Source of the DNA: Typhlomys cinereus | Lineage: Eukaryota; Chordata; Mammalia; Rodentia; Platacanthomyidae | Direction: 5' to 3' | DNA: 64,000 nucleotides | Assembly (NCBI GenBank): GCA_023101885.1 | Contig: JALPQD010000101.1 | Location: 5,488,100 to 5,552,099 of the forward strand | Shown here: positions 46,183 through 57,290 of the stretch, one piece after another | Layout of the letters: each line of letters starts with the position of its first letter | Numbering within the stretch: position 1 is the stretch's first letter | Position numbers and translations under genes: made by a program | The notes under the pieces: model-generated | The model's database searches: none | What the model saw: only the letters and a program-made list of their open reading frames with translations | Told to the model about the DNA's origin: nothing

Positions 46183-46385
46183 ACTAAGCCAGGCATGGTG
46201 GCACATGCCTATAATCCTGTCATCTAAAAGGCAGAAGCTGAAAGATCATGAGTTCAAGGTCAGCCTTGAAAGAAAGATTATATCTTCATAGGAAAAAATT
46301 TTAAATCCCTGAGGATTAGGGATATGTCTGTGTGTGCTTACCACAATGTGCAAGACCTGGATATCATTCCCAGCACCAGGAAAGG
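46183..46385 (+). mobile_element. B1-ID composite SINE
   Basis: B1 (46183-46290: 'gccaggcatggtggcacatg', 'gttcaaggtcagccttgaaa'), an A-rich linker, then an ID-like tRNA part (46312-46383: 'aggattagggatatgtctgt', 'aatgtgcaagacctggatat', 'cattcccagcaccagg'). Second composite in the window, here in plus orientation. Confidence 0.7.
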
Positions 46386-46389
46386 ACCT

Positions 46390-47615
46390 TCCTTACCTCA
46401 GTTTACCCTATTACCCCATTCTGGATTGCACATCCTTCTGTATCCATTGCAGATTATCTCAGTCACCCTCGATAATGTCTTCACCCATCTCCTATTATTG
46501 CTCAGTTCCATTAGTCCTGTAAAACCTGTGGCATGGACCAACTGAACTTGTCACCTTCCACCACTTCCAAGCAGCTGAGAGATGGTGAAAGAAATCGCAC
46601 AAACTCATAAAAGTTTAGTGTTCCATCTGTGATACCCGACATCTCTTGAACTTTGGGCACCTGGGACAATTTCTGTTGCGCTCATCAAGTTCACCTCCTG
46701 TTTTTGATATGTGGCATGCCAACCCCCCCACCACACACACACACACACTGAAAATCTGGATGGGATCATAGTCCGTCTCTTTGCTGCTGGGCTGCTGGAC
46801 TGCCGGCCTGCCTCACAGGAAAAAGGAAGCTGTAAGCTGCAAACTCCTTCCCTCGCGCCACCTGCAAACTCTCCAGCATCCCAGAGGTCACATCCACCTT
46901 TCTAACAGGACTATAAACAACTTCTCTCTCCTCCTATGTAAGTCTATCCCCCCTCTGATGACCCAGATTCTCTGCCGTTTCTGCAGAGTCCATCAGTAAC
47001 TCCCCCAAAAAAATGTTCCACACTTTCCCTGCACATTCTACGTTTTTCTCCTTAGCATTTCAGGGTGCTCCATTCTCTGCATCTCCCCAACAAATATCTT
47101 TCTTCATTTTTATAACCTTTAAGGCTTTTCTTTGTGCTGTCTCATTCTGGCTTTTTGCCCTCTTCCCAAAAGCACTAAAGGAGAGCAGCCCACAGCAGCT
47201 GCTCACACACAGCCCCTTGGGTCTCAGTACCTGGAGGTCTAGCAAGCTCCTCCCCTTTCCCATTCAAATTCCTTTATTCACAATTACCAATGGGCATTTT
47301 TGTACCATACTTGACAGACAGCATTAAAAAGATTAATAAATAGTAAACTGATAAAAACTGATCTGCCAACCAAAGTGCCTGTATTAAGCAAAGTAAAATT
47401 CAGAGCCAAAACTGTGGAGCGGTCAACCGAGTCTTTTTATCGTCACAAAGATTAAGTTAATGTGGGCCTAACTTGAACTGATTCAACTTTATGGAATGAA
47501 TTAACATGTACTAAAATAAAGGAAATTTGCTTGTAATGTTTGAGAGGTTGCATCCAAAAACTGAATTGAGAAGCTGCAATGGAATTCTCTGTTTTTTGTG
47601 ATCTTAAACAGGTAT
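46390..47615. other. Unannotated unique sequence
   Basis: A 1.2-kb block with a short CA run (46729-46747) and no recognised gene or repeat. Frames reach 104 codons (47013-47327) but are pyrimidine-rich and hydrophobic. Confidence 0.4.
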
Positions 47616-47622
47616 GCAGATG

Positions 47623-47990
47623 AGGGCTGAGAAGATGGTGCAGCAGTAAAAGCATTTGCAGCATAAACAAAAAGACCACAATCCAGATCCCCAGTTCCCA
47701 CATAAAAAAACTCACATAAAAAAATTGAGGGCCCAACTCCAATTAGCAATTCCAGTCTCAGAAGACAGAGACTGGGAATCTCTAGAGCAAGCTTGACTTG
47801 CCTGATTAGCCCGATGAGTCAGCTCTGAGTTTAATTGGAGATCCTGTCTCAGAAAAAATTAGGGTGAAGAGTAGTCAGAGATGATCCCCAATATCAACTA
47901 TGGACCTCTACACACATGCACACACTGTGCTCCCACACATGTGCAATCATGCATATAATGCACATACCCACCATAACGCATATGCAAATA
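47623..47990 (+). mobile_element. tRNA-derived SINE, long-body form
   Basis: 'gggctgagaagatggtgcag' head, 'caatccagatccccagttcc' B-box region, 'gggaatctctagagcaagct', 'ggagatcctgtctcagaaaa' and 'actatggacctctacacaca'. Tail rich in CA and TGCATA. Confidence 0.82.
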
Positions 47991-47994
47991 ATGG

Positions 47995-49560
47995 AAGAAA
48001 AGTATACAGACAGGCTGTATGGCCATTTTCCTCTAATCAAAACAGCCTCCTTCTTAGTCTGACCAGATGCAACTACTTGTGAGAAACCCCCAAAATCGAG
48101 TATGTTCGCTGTTGAAATGGAGAAGGTGGGGAGAGTCACTGATCTCACCTGAGGTTCTGTCAAGTTTTTGGGGCATCTCCCAGTTATTAATAATTGACTC
48201 TGCCCTGATTGCATGTGCCCCTGGGTCGTGGGAGGGGGATTACAGTATGCAGTCTGAGAAAATTCATTGGTTGGGGGGGACTCCATCTATAGAGCCATAG
48301 GGAAACTCATCATCCATGGTGGGGACAAGACTCCAGTGTGAGTGCTTTGGGGTCACCCATGCTGCTGCCGTAGGCAAACTTCATCCACATTCTTGTAAGT
48401 AACCCAAATAAATGAATTGGTTCATCAAGTTGGGCCTGGGCATAAACGTTACTTTGATCTGTCATCAATTTCCTGTCTGCAAGAGATAGACATCTGTGTG
48501 GTGGTTTCCCCAGGACAAGTTTCACACAACATAAATAATATAATCAGTAAATCTAAATGAAGAGGTAGATAGATTCAGGAGGTTGTTTGTTGTTATTGCT
48601 GCTTTGATTAGCATTGTTAACTATATTTTAGATCAAATAAAAAAGTAACTTACCTCCAGAGCCACAAAGAAGAAAAGAAAAGAAAAAAATAAATTGAATT
48701 ACCCTCAAGACAAACAGTCTATGTTACATTCTTTGGCTGTATGCAATAAAACTAGATACTAGAAAAAGATGAAATAAAGATTCCAACCACATGTAATCCT
48801 AACCTACTGTCATTTATAACTGTTAGTTTAAAGAAAAAAGTAAAATCTGTATTCACAACCTAGTTAGAAACTGGTTGGGTAAATATTTAAAAATCAATAC
48901 CTGCTAGATGTAGACAAGATAAATTCTAGGAAAATTTGATCTTCAGATTGTTTCAATGTAAGCTAGAAAGCATGAAAATAAATAACCTGAGCATATAAAT
49001 ACTAATAAATTAGGAAAAGTGAAACAGATCATTGTGAGGAAGGAACTATATGTTTTTCCATGAAATGAGAAGTTTATGATGTAGACATCAAAGCTATGCT
49101 GAGTGCTGAACACAAGAGATGTTTTGCTGGCCTTAAAATGCATAGAGTTCTGGGGAGGTCGACATCGTAAGACAAAAATGGCAAAGGAGGAAATAGAAGT
49201 AATCAGAGACAGAAAACAAAAATTTTAATATTAAATGCCTTACGTGCACAAGAGTTTAATGAAATTAGTATTTTGCCAGGAAACAGAAATAGTGCCTAAG
49301 AAGAAAGACGCTTACTGGCCTGAAGAGTCCTTTAGTCCCACCTCTGGCCTGTGCATGGGCGGCATGAGTGACAGGAAAGAGTGACTGTGACTTAACGTGT
49401 CTGAAGATGGTGATGTCATATCATAGTGTCAAAAGTCTAGTCACCCGTCTGAGTATCCAACCCCAGGAAGTTTACCACTGAGTCTGAATTAATGTCAAAA
49501 GGGAGATGATTTTCTTGATATTGTCACTCTCTGAAAGCAATAAATCAGAACCGATAGGAT
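47995..49560. other. Unannotated unique sequence, AT-rich
   Basis: No gene or repeat that I can support. Confidence 0.4.
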
Positions 49561-49564
49561 AGGA

Positions 49565-50060
49565 AGACAGCTAAGGGGAGGATCCTCAGGGTCTCAAGTG
49601 CTCCCAGATGAGGCAGCAGCACCTGGCTTCAGAAGGATGTTGTCCCTTCAGATCTGGGGCTACTGGGGAGCGGCTTCCTGGAAATTTCCCACAGCACTGT
49701 CCCATGCCCAGCATGAGTGGACCCATCCATGGTGGGAGACCTTCAGGGGCTCCCAGGGGAGGGGTCCTCAACTCCTGCAATGAGACAGTTGGTTCCATAC
49801 CCTCCAGGATTTGCTCCCCTGCATCGAGCCCATCTTAAAGGGACTTCATGGATATTTTTCCCCAAAGGGGACAGCGGGGAGCTATGGTCCATGCCGAGTC
49901 TCGCACCCAATGCCGCAGGCATCACAAGCCACAAAGCGCCTGGGTTTTGAAAGAGTCTCCCATGTCCAGAGGAAAAGGCAAATGCTCCACGATTGAACTG
50001 CAATGAACTATGGCTCCTGTTTCACTGTTCCAAACCTTGTGGCGACTTCCATGCATATCC
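49565..50060. other. GC-richer block with overlapping open frames, unidentified
   Basis: Three plus frames and several minus frames of 60-86 codons overlap here, as expected of GC-rich sequence with few stop codons. I recognise no protein. It changes abruptly to AT-rich sequence after about 50090. Could be an old retroelement part or a regulatory element. Confidence 0.35.
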
Positions 50061-50089
50061 CTGTCCAGAACTGCCAAAGGTTTAAGTTT

Positions 50090-50815
50090 GTTATTCGGTT
50101 CCACTCAAATACTGAAAAAGGTTCTCATGGAGTCTGGGGTGTGTCTAGTGAAAAAAATGAGGACTTCTTCATTGTCCATAGACCTCTGCTTTGCAAAAAT
50201 TATGATGGAGTAACTATTTTAAAGCTTATTTTTCAATTCATAAGAAAAATATTTATTTTCAGTCAAATGGATAATGTCTCCCTCTTATCTCTTAATCCTC
50301 AATGTTTGTTTGATTTTTTTTTTCTCCTTCCCTGTGCCCACTTCCCAATACTTTGGTTCTCTTTTCCTGCTCAGGTCCCTTTATTTGTACTGTGGAGTTT
50401 TTCTCATGTAAATTTGTATAATGAAAAATATTATTTAGTTTTGATAGAAAGCATGGAGAATAAAAAAAGATAGCTGAAAATCAGATTGAAGAAATTTATT
50501 TCTGTGTCAAGTTATTTTAAAACTCTGCATTATATAAAAGGCTAAAAGTTCTATGTACTTCGGTGTGAATATAAGAATACTGTTATAAAAAAGATCGATT
50601 GCATGGAGAGAAAAAAAAAAAAGCCATGTCCTATTGACTTTGTTTGTCAAGACATCCTAGGCCAGCAGCCAAAGTACCTTCTTGTTCTAGTGGGTGGTCC
50701 ACAGCAAGGTCCTATGGCGCTTCAATGGGGGTCAGTGACAGCTATCTTGATGAGCCGCTCATAGCTGGCTTCACCAAAAATGTGATGGGTTTCTGTGTCT
50801 GGGTTCTGTGTCCAG
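50090..50815. other. Unannotated AT-rich sequence
   Basis: The 156-codon plus frame (50003-50473) is T-rich and hydrophobic after residue 60, and no family is recognised. A T-run (50318-50327) and an A-run (50611-50622) are present. Confidence 0.4.
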
Positions 50816-50819
50816 ACCT

Positions 50820-51240
50820 GAAGCCTGAAGCCAGGACGTGATTGAATGGTTTAAGTAAAATTTACTGAAAAGTCGGGAAAGGGACACCTAATTGCTCAGA
50901 AGAATCAGGGGGAGCAAGAAGTGGTTTCTGAGTGTTTGGGGAGCCAGAGGGAAGGCAAGACAATGCCAAGTTTTTCTCTGAAGCTCTGGATCCCGGGTGC
51001 TCCTTTTTATGAACTTTGGGGGGTCTAAAATGGAAACTTTCTTTGGTTTCCTCTCTGGCCTTCGATTGCTGGTCCCTGGTGGGGCCAGGTTTGAAAGTCC
51101 TGCTGGCATGTGTTGGGCGCCTCCCGCTGAATTCAGGGCGGGCTTCAGGTCAGCTCTCCCGGTGTACAAGCTGCCTTTAGGCTTGAGGTCTCGTGTAATT
51201 TCCTCTGTTCTTGATGCCTAGAGAAATCTACCTTCATAGT
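50820..51240 (-). mobile_element. Retroviral LTR, minus strand
   Basis: On the minus strand it carries a CCAAT-like region, a TATA-like 'cataaaaaggagcaccc' (51000-51016), and then 'cttccctctggctccc'. It aligns in patches with 57295-57850 over most of its length. The 93-codon minus frame (50888-51169) lies inside it. Neither copy looks like MaLR, so an ERV1- or ERVK-type LTR is likely. Confidence 0.65.
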
Positions 51241-51244
51241 TTCC

Positions 51245-51900
51245 CCCTCTATCTTTAGAGGATTTTGACTGCTGAGGGGATGAGGACAATGACCAATCTA
51301 ACTAATTCCTGCTGGAGAGGGGTGTAGGAAGAGATTGCAGTCAAAATCCTCAAACCAAGGTCCAGAGGAATCAAGAGAGTCACAGTGTATGGAGGCTTCT
51401 CGAATCATCATTTGAAGTTTGATGGAGCTTAACCTAAAGAGACAAAACTGACAAGGTAAAGAAGCCAAAGCCCAAAAAAGGACCAAAAGTATTATAACCA
51501 GGGTTCAACAAATGACATAAACCAATGCACCCAGGAAGAGACTACACTGAGCTTGTTAATTACCCAGTTTATTTTAATCTAATGACATTCTTATCCTATT
51601 GGTAGGTAGAAACCAAGGGTCTGTTTATATATCTCAAAGACTGTAACTAACGGTCACAAGGATGCCATGTCACACACAGAGGAGGGCAATAAATGGCAAT
51701 GAAGGTGCTAAGACAAGCCCAAGACAATCCAACTCTGGATTTGCAGCATTGAAACTTCACTGAAACTCTAATCCAGTCAATTGGCCTTATAGGTACAGCA
51801 ACTTTCTTCAGAAATTTACACTCAGTTCCCTGTTGGCTAAACATCATATTTACGCATGCAGAAATCGCATATAGACATAGAGTCCAAAGTAGCTAGGAAG
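51245..51900 (-). pseudogene. Possible decayed retroviral env 3' end
   Basis: Just upstream of the LTR (reading the minus strand), the frame at 51298-51486 gives a hydrophobic, LF-rich stretch followed by 'SSIKLQMM'. That resembles the transmembrane-to-tail region of gammaretroviral Env. The frame has stops on both sides and no further Env motifs are certain at 51500-51900. If real, it is a broken remnant. Confidence 0.25.
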
Positions 51901-51904
51901 GCTC

Positions 51905-52650
51905 ATTTTTAGTGTTTAATGTAGATGAGGTTGAGCGGCAGGCAGGGAAGCACTCTTCAGGAGCGAGAAATAGCTAGCGAGCATAGCCATTAAGAGAGAA
52001 ACTCCTGAATTATATTAAGTAACCACAATGATCCAGATCTAATTTATTTTTTCTTATCTTCTGCATCTGACCTAACTTACATGTGACTTGTGATTAGAGA
52101 TATTATATATCAAATTAAAGTGAACCATTGCACTGTCTGGTCCAATGAGGCAAAGGTAATGATGAAGGAAACAAGCATTATATTTGTAGCATTTACCTTC
52201 AGGCCAGCTTGACATTAGTTAAAATCCCAAGTTCATGGCATTGAAACTCAATGCTTTCTTCTACAATGTATAGTCCTTTAGCCATCGCAATGGTCCTACA
52301 ACATACTTGAACCTTCTAAGTATGCAGATGCAAGTCTTGCAATCAGAATGATAAGAGAATAGCAAATTATCTCTGTAACTGCGAAGGGTCACAGGTTCCT
52401 ATAGCTTGATCTTCAGCAGTGAGTCCTGATGCTCACGGCCTCTGAATCAAGCTTCACCGAGAGTTAAGGCCATGTACACTGAGGGAAAGATACCAACCCT
52501 TTCCTCTTTGGGTCCAAATAGCAAGAAAAAAATACAGTAAAAACCATTGGACTGTAAGAAAGTACACTTTTAGTTAGAAGAGAAGCATCATGGAATGCAG
52601 GATCTATACACTTCTTGACTTGTAGGAATGGTATAGGAAACAAACTGAGT
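51905..52650. other. Unannotated AT-rich sequence
   Basis: No recognised gene or repeat. Could be further decayed retroviral internal sequence, but nothing shows it. Confidence 0.35.
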
Positions 52651-52795
52651 TGGGAAGCTGGCTCCGCCCTTACTGTATGGGTGACATTAAAGAAATCACC
52701 TCCTTTGTCTGAGCCTTTCATTCATCAGCTGCAGAACATGAAGAACAGGATTTGAATTTCAAAGCCTACCTTTCCGGCATTAGCTGCACCCTTTA
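52650..52795 (+). mobile_element. MIR SINE fragment
   Basis: 'agctggctccgcccttactg', 'gggtgacattaaagaaatca' and 'ctgcagaacatgaagaacag' parallel the MIR core and 3' half. Confidence 0.6.
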
Positions 52796-52799
52796 TAGA

Positions 52800-53015
52800 T
52801 TTACTTCCAAATTAATCATGTAGACTCCAAAGAGATGTTAGTAAAAGGAAACCTGATAGCTGTCCAACAGTAGAGAGTTGTTGGAGCTGTCTGTGTCATT
52901 TTCTTGTCGGTCCTCCTCTTTCCCCAAGAGACCTTCAGTAGCTTCTAAAGCTTTTCTTTCATGAAATTCTGATTAGGTCTAGAGTTAGGCTAAGGATACA
53001 CATGCTAGTTTTGCA
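52800..53015. other. Unannotated sequence
   Basis: No recognised feature. Confidence 0.4.
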
Positions 53016-53019
53016 GCTT

Positions 53020-53410
53020 ATATGCATGTTGCTGATAAATCCATACTCAAACGTCTTAAAAGAACAAGGGATTTCATTCTGACTTATGATTCTTGGCCAC
53101 AGCTCCTTGTCCAGTTGTCAGGAAAGCTCACATAAATACCAAGGACTGAGGGAACTGGACACACAATATCCACAGGACCACTGAGAGGGCAATCCTCACG
53201 CCTGGCCAAGTATACTAAAGGATGCCAATTTCCTTAACCAGCTCCCTCCATTTATTCACTTGCCCAGGGACTAGTCCCATCCACTGTGGCCTGGACATCC
53301 CCATCAATCAGACAATATCTCACAGCCTTAACTCAACTACCATTTCCTTACAATTGTTCCCAGAGCTCAAACTTCAATTGTGAAGTTGACACCTATATCT
53401 ATGTATGTCC
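53020..53410 (-). mobile_element. ERVL-MaLR type LTR, antisense
   Basis: 'gcatgttgctgataaatcca', 'aaaagaacaagggatttcat', 'tgcccagggactagtcccat' and 'gtgaagttgacacctatatc'. Near full length, same group as 21135 and 58265. Confidence 0.78.
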
Positions 53411-53414
53411 TGTA

Positions 53415-53695
53415 GTAACTTCAAGAGACAATGATGGCCAAACTGACAGGGTTACTGCCTCACTGCAGGAGGCAATTGTGCTTAACTAAGACTTTTCTCC
53501 TGTCCCTAAGCTGCTAAAGCAAAAAAATCCACTACAGAAGACCATCTCATATGTTTGTTTTTGAAAAAAAAAAACACTGTATACTGCTTTCCCTCAACCT
53601 TTACTTCTAACCAGAGCTAGAAGTGAAGTACCATCACTCGATTAAGGTAACTGACTTCCTCTCTTGGTAAACTAGACACTTTTTTCAATATTTAC
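53415..53695. other. Unannotated sequence
   Basis: No recognised feature. Confidence 0.4.
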
Positions 53696-53699
53696 AAAG

Positions 53700-53865
53700 A
53701 GAAAGAGGAAGAAAGGAAGGGAGGAAGGAAGGGAAGGAGGAAGGAAGAGAGGGACGGAAGGAGGGAGGGATTGAGGGAGGTATTGAGAGGGGGAGAGGGG
53801 AGGAGGAGGATAGAGAGGGAGAAGAGAAAAGGAGAGAAAGAAGAGAGATGGAAAGGAAAGCGAGA
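53700..53865 (+). repeat. Polypurine (GGAA-rich) tract
   Basis: About 165 bp of nearly pure purine. It probably arose from the tail of the B3-type SINE that follows in antisense. Confidence 0.95.
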
Positions 53866-53894
53866 TGCCATGACACATTTATGAAAGTTGTAGG

Positions 53895-54005
53895 ACAACT
53901 TTCAGAAGTCTGTTCTCTTCTTTCACTACATGGACTTGAGGCTGAATTCAGGTTGCCAGGTTTGTGCACAGGTGTCTTACCCACTGAGCCATCTCCTCCA
54001 GCCCA
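53895..54005 (-). mobile_element. B2/B3-type SINE fragment, antisense
   Basis: 'agaagtctgttctcttcttt', 'ctgaattcaggttgccaggt' and 'cccactgagccatctcctcc' are the reversed B3 body, B box and tRNA head. Confidence 0.7.
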
Positions 54006-54009
54006 GCAA

Positions 54010-54980
54010 ACTGGACCATTAAGGATAAGTTGCCCATCCCTTTCCCCAAAGACCATATCCAAATTTGCTGCCATAAATTCACAAGGGATCTCCACAGCAC
54101 TCAATCATAGTGACAGTATTTTCAAGCCACCTACCAGGTGACATTACATTCAAAGCATGATACAACCCATGCAAGCTCCAAGTTCCTGTCCTAGAAATAA
54201 GTCTTTTGGTAAGGAAACACACACAAACCTTTGGCCTTCCTGCTATGAAATGAGTCTCAGCCAGTAAGGACCTGGTTTGGATTAGAAACAGCAGCCCAGT
54301 TGAGAGGTTGGAATTCAGTCCCCAGGAGTGTTTGTACCTATAAATGGTGCTCTTATGGCCAGCTTCTCGCCAGTATTTTGATTCGAGTCCCCTGAGGTCA
54401 GTTAGTGCATGGAAGCATACCTTTCTGCTCTCTCAAATCACATCGCCTGCCTTTTCCTTCCAACACCTAAAGTAGTTAAGGATACCAACTTCCTCAGGAC
54501 AGGTTTACAGTGGGACTTGGTGAGCCTGGAGGTCATAGGTCACCTAGCAAACTCCTTCCTCTGTGGAAGCCCTGAGCTCATGCCTCAGTCTCTATTTTCA
54601 GCTGACAGTAGGGGACAAATGACCCCCTAAGGCCTCCCCAACCCCTTTTCCCTGGGTTACTATCTGTGATATCTGTGATGATACGTTAACTCTTTAGCAC
54701 TCTGCCATTATTTAAAGGAATCTGCCATAAATCTAGAGAGACACTGAATTCCCTGGTAATTGAATTCGGGAGTATTGGGCTGACACCTTTATATCCCAGC
54801 CTGGTAAGAAGGTAAGATCCTTGAATCACTTTGCAGTTCTCAAGAGTCTGACTTCCTCAAGCCAACAATTTTATTTGCTTAATCTTAGTTGAAGAGAGTG
54901 GAGATGTATAGATCTGCAATGTCCTTGCTTCTCCCAGTAAGAAGACACATTCCTTCTCCTCTACCCTCTCTCTGCTTCCA
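54010..54980. other. Unannotated unique sequence
   Basis: Mixed composition with no recognised gene or repeat. Plus frames reach 97 codons. Confidence 0.4.
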
Positions 54981-54983
54981 GCA

Positions 54984-54984
54984 C

Positions 54985-55029
<45 letters not shown>

Positions 55030-55590
55030 ATGCATACACATAGCAACATAACACAAACATACAACACCACACTAAACACACAAGGAAACACACAGACACA
55101 CCAAGCACAGATACAACACAGACATAAAACACAAATGTTCAACACACACATGACAATATAGCACAAATACACAATACCACACCCAATACATAATGAGCAA
55201 AACACACACACCAAACACAGATATAACACAGCACATAATATAAACATAAAACAAAGAACAGTATTTTTTCAACACACATTCTTAACACATATAGTACACA
55301 CACAATACACATAGCACAAAACATACCTACACAAGGAGATACACAGCAAACATAAATGTCCCACACATACTACATGGCACATATCTGGAGCACAGAGATA
55401 TGATAAACACATCTGATACAAACACCCACCATTGCCTAAAGCATAGCTCAACATGCATACCCAACACATAAAACAACAAACAGAATCAACACCCTGCTCA
55501 GTACCAATAATACCACACGTCACAACTTTACAAAAATACACACGTTTTCAGCATACATACTCAGCATATAAAGCAAAGCAAAATAAGCAT
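54984..55590 (+). repeat. (CA)n followed by degenerate ACA-rich array
   Basis: Perfect (CA)n at 54984-55027, then about 560 bp of imperfect ACA/CATA-rich sequence. Segments beginning near 55038, 55151 and 55286 are similar to each other ('acaccacac'-type, 'agcacag', 'gttcaacacacac'-type blocks). This suggests a tandem unit of roughly 115-135 bp. The cysteine/valine-rich minus frames come from it. Confidence 0.8.
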
Positions 55591-55689
55591 TTTAAATCAT
55601 ACACCCCCAAACGGACAGCCACAGTTACAGAAGAAAGGGTTCATGCCTGCTGGTCGTCGCATGTATTATTAGAAAGGTGGCATTGTTGC

Positions 55690-56015
55690 TCCTGTGTTCT
55701 GCACATGACGAGACCATTGACCTCATAAACTAACAGCAGCTGAGGTTGCCTGCGCAGACTTATAAAAGACGGGGTTCACTGACCTTTCAGCATGGATGGG
55801 GAGGGGCTGGTGAGACTCATCCTAGCTGAGGAGCTGCTGACAGTTAATGGCTGCTGAAGGAGTAAAAGAAAGGTGGGGGGTGAGAAGGAGAAGGGAGGCG
55901 GCATTTTCTTCAGTGGTGTAGCCACTAGTGAGTTGCTTGTGCTCCAACAAATAACCCCTCACCATGCTCATGTGAGTGAGCCTAATGAACTGCAGTGGAT
56001 CACTGAGAAAGTGGA
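55690..56015 (+). mobile_element. L1 3' UTR-like fragment
   Basis: 'ggcattttcttcagtggtgt', 'agccactagtgagttgcttg', 'tgctccaacaaataacccct' and 'aactgcagtggatcactgag' resemble a known rodent L1 3' UTR block. Truncated at both ends. Confidence 0.5.
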
Positions 56016-56019
56016 GGCA

Positions 56020-56370
56020 GAGAGATGAGAAGTTGGCTCAGTACCTGAAGTGCTTGCCGAGCAAGCATGAGGACCTAAATTTGGACCTAGGGCACCCATG
56101 TCAATGCCCGGTAGTGATGGAGGCCTGCGTGTAACTCCAGCAGTTGGGAGGTTGAGACAGGGATTCCCTGAAGCAAGCTAGCTGGGGAGACTAGCCGTAG
56201 AGACTAGCTCTGGGTCACCGAGAGACACTGCCTCCGTGGATAAAGTGGAGAGTGAAAGAGGAAGACAACCAATGTCAACACCAGGCCTTCACATGCACAT
56301 GTACACATGTGTAGTAGTACCTGCACATACATGTGTACCCACACATGCAACACACACACACTTTGTTTTA
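56020..56370 (+). mobile_element. tRNA-derived SINE, long-body form
   Basis: 'agagatgagaagttggctca' head, 'gaggacctaaatttggacct' B-box region, 'gtaactccagcagttgggag' and 'agacactgcctccgtggata' body, 'aggccttcacatgcacatgt' end with CA-rich tail. Confidence 0.78.
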
Positions 56371-56454
56371 AGAAAAGACATAAAGTAGGATATGGTGTTG
56401 TTAGGAAGGAATCTACATGGAGTGAAAGGGCTAAGAGAGGGTACATACATTGTC

Positions 56455-56815
56455 ACGGTATGAATGTGAGTTGCCTCTTACAGGCTGACACATTTGAATC
56501 CGTAGCTGCTGTTAGTGTTTGGGAAAGTCGTGACACGTTTAGAAGGTGGCACGTCACAGGGGTCCGGCCTTGAAGCCTAGTGGTCCAGCTCTGCTTCCTT
56601 TTGTGGTTTGATGCTTGTTTCTTCTGCCCCCACGATGACGGTGGCTGTGACCTGAACTGACCCCCCTGAAGTTCTGCCCCCTACCAAGCTTTTCGTAATG
56701 GACGACATCTCCCTCTGGAACCATAAGCTAAACAGATCTCCCTTCCTTCCCTTAAGTTGCTTGAGTCTGAGTGTTATCTCAAAGCTGCAGAAAGAATAAC
56801 TGTGATATACAACTA
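56455..56815 (+). mobile_element. ERVL-MaLR type LTR
   Basis: 'ccgtagctgctgttagtgtt', 'agaaggtggcacg', 'gaaccataagctaaacagat' and 'tatctcaaagctgcagaaag' match 34640-35020. Confidence 0.72.
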
Positions 56816-56819
56816 TAGA

Positions 56820-57265
56820 ATTATCAAAGAATAATTAAAAAATTCTTTAACGCTTGGCACTTTACGCTAGGGAGGTAGAAGGAAGGGGGTGGTAAGTTTG
56901 GGGCAAGGGTGAGTGACACAGCAAAACCCTAACTTCCTTTTATCCCCCATTTCTCCTCCCCCCCAAAAAGATAGCATTTCCATTGACCCAAAATAGTGAT
57001 TGTCAAGCCTTCAGCAACCACTGGTATGCCAAGGTTGGAACTATGCTCCATTTTGTAAACTGGTTACTCATGCCCGTCAACTGCATCTGAAGCTAGCCTT
57101 GACAGCACAGTTCTTAGCAGAGGCCTAGAATGACTACAGGTTTTTTCCTAGGGCTGTGTGTGCCCAGGGTCTAGCCCAGTGGAAAAGTCCTCCTCCATTT
57201 CTCATCCAGAGCATGGGGCTCCGTTCTAACCAGGCTGTCTAGCTCCCTCAGCCCCAGCCAACCAT
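56820..57265. other. Unannotated sequence
   Basis: No identified gene. It would be the leader region if the next LTR were part of a provirus, but no retroviral motif is visible. Confidence 0.35.
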
Positions 57266-57290
57266 AAAATATTGCCGGATTTAGCCCAGG

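Noticed and set aside
50003..50473. 156-residue plus-strand open frame
   Set aside because: The second half is T-rich and hydrophobic with no known domain, initiation context or splice partner; best seen as chance.
54984..55590. A CRISPR-like or satellite array
   Set aside because: No regular spacer-repeat pattern; the similarity between segments is that of a degenerate CA-derived array in a rodent genome.
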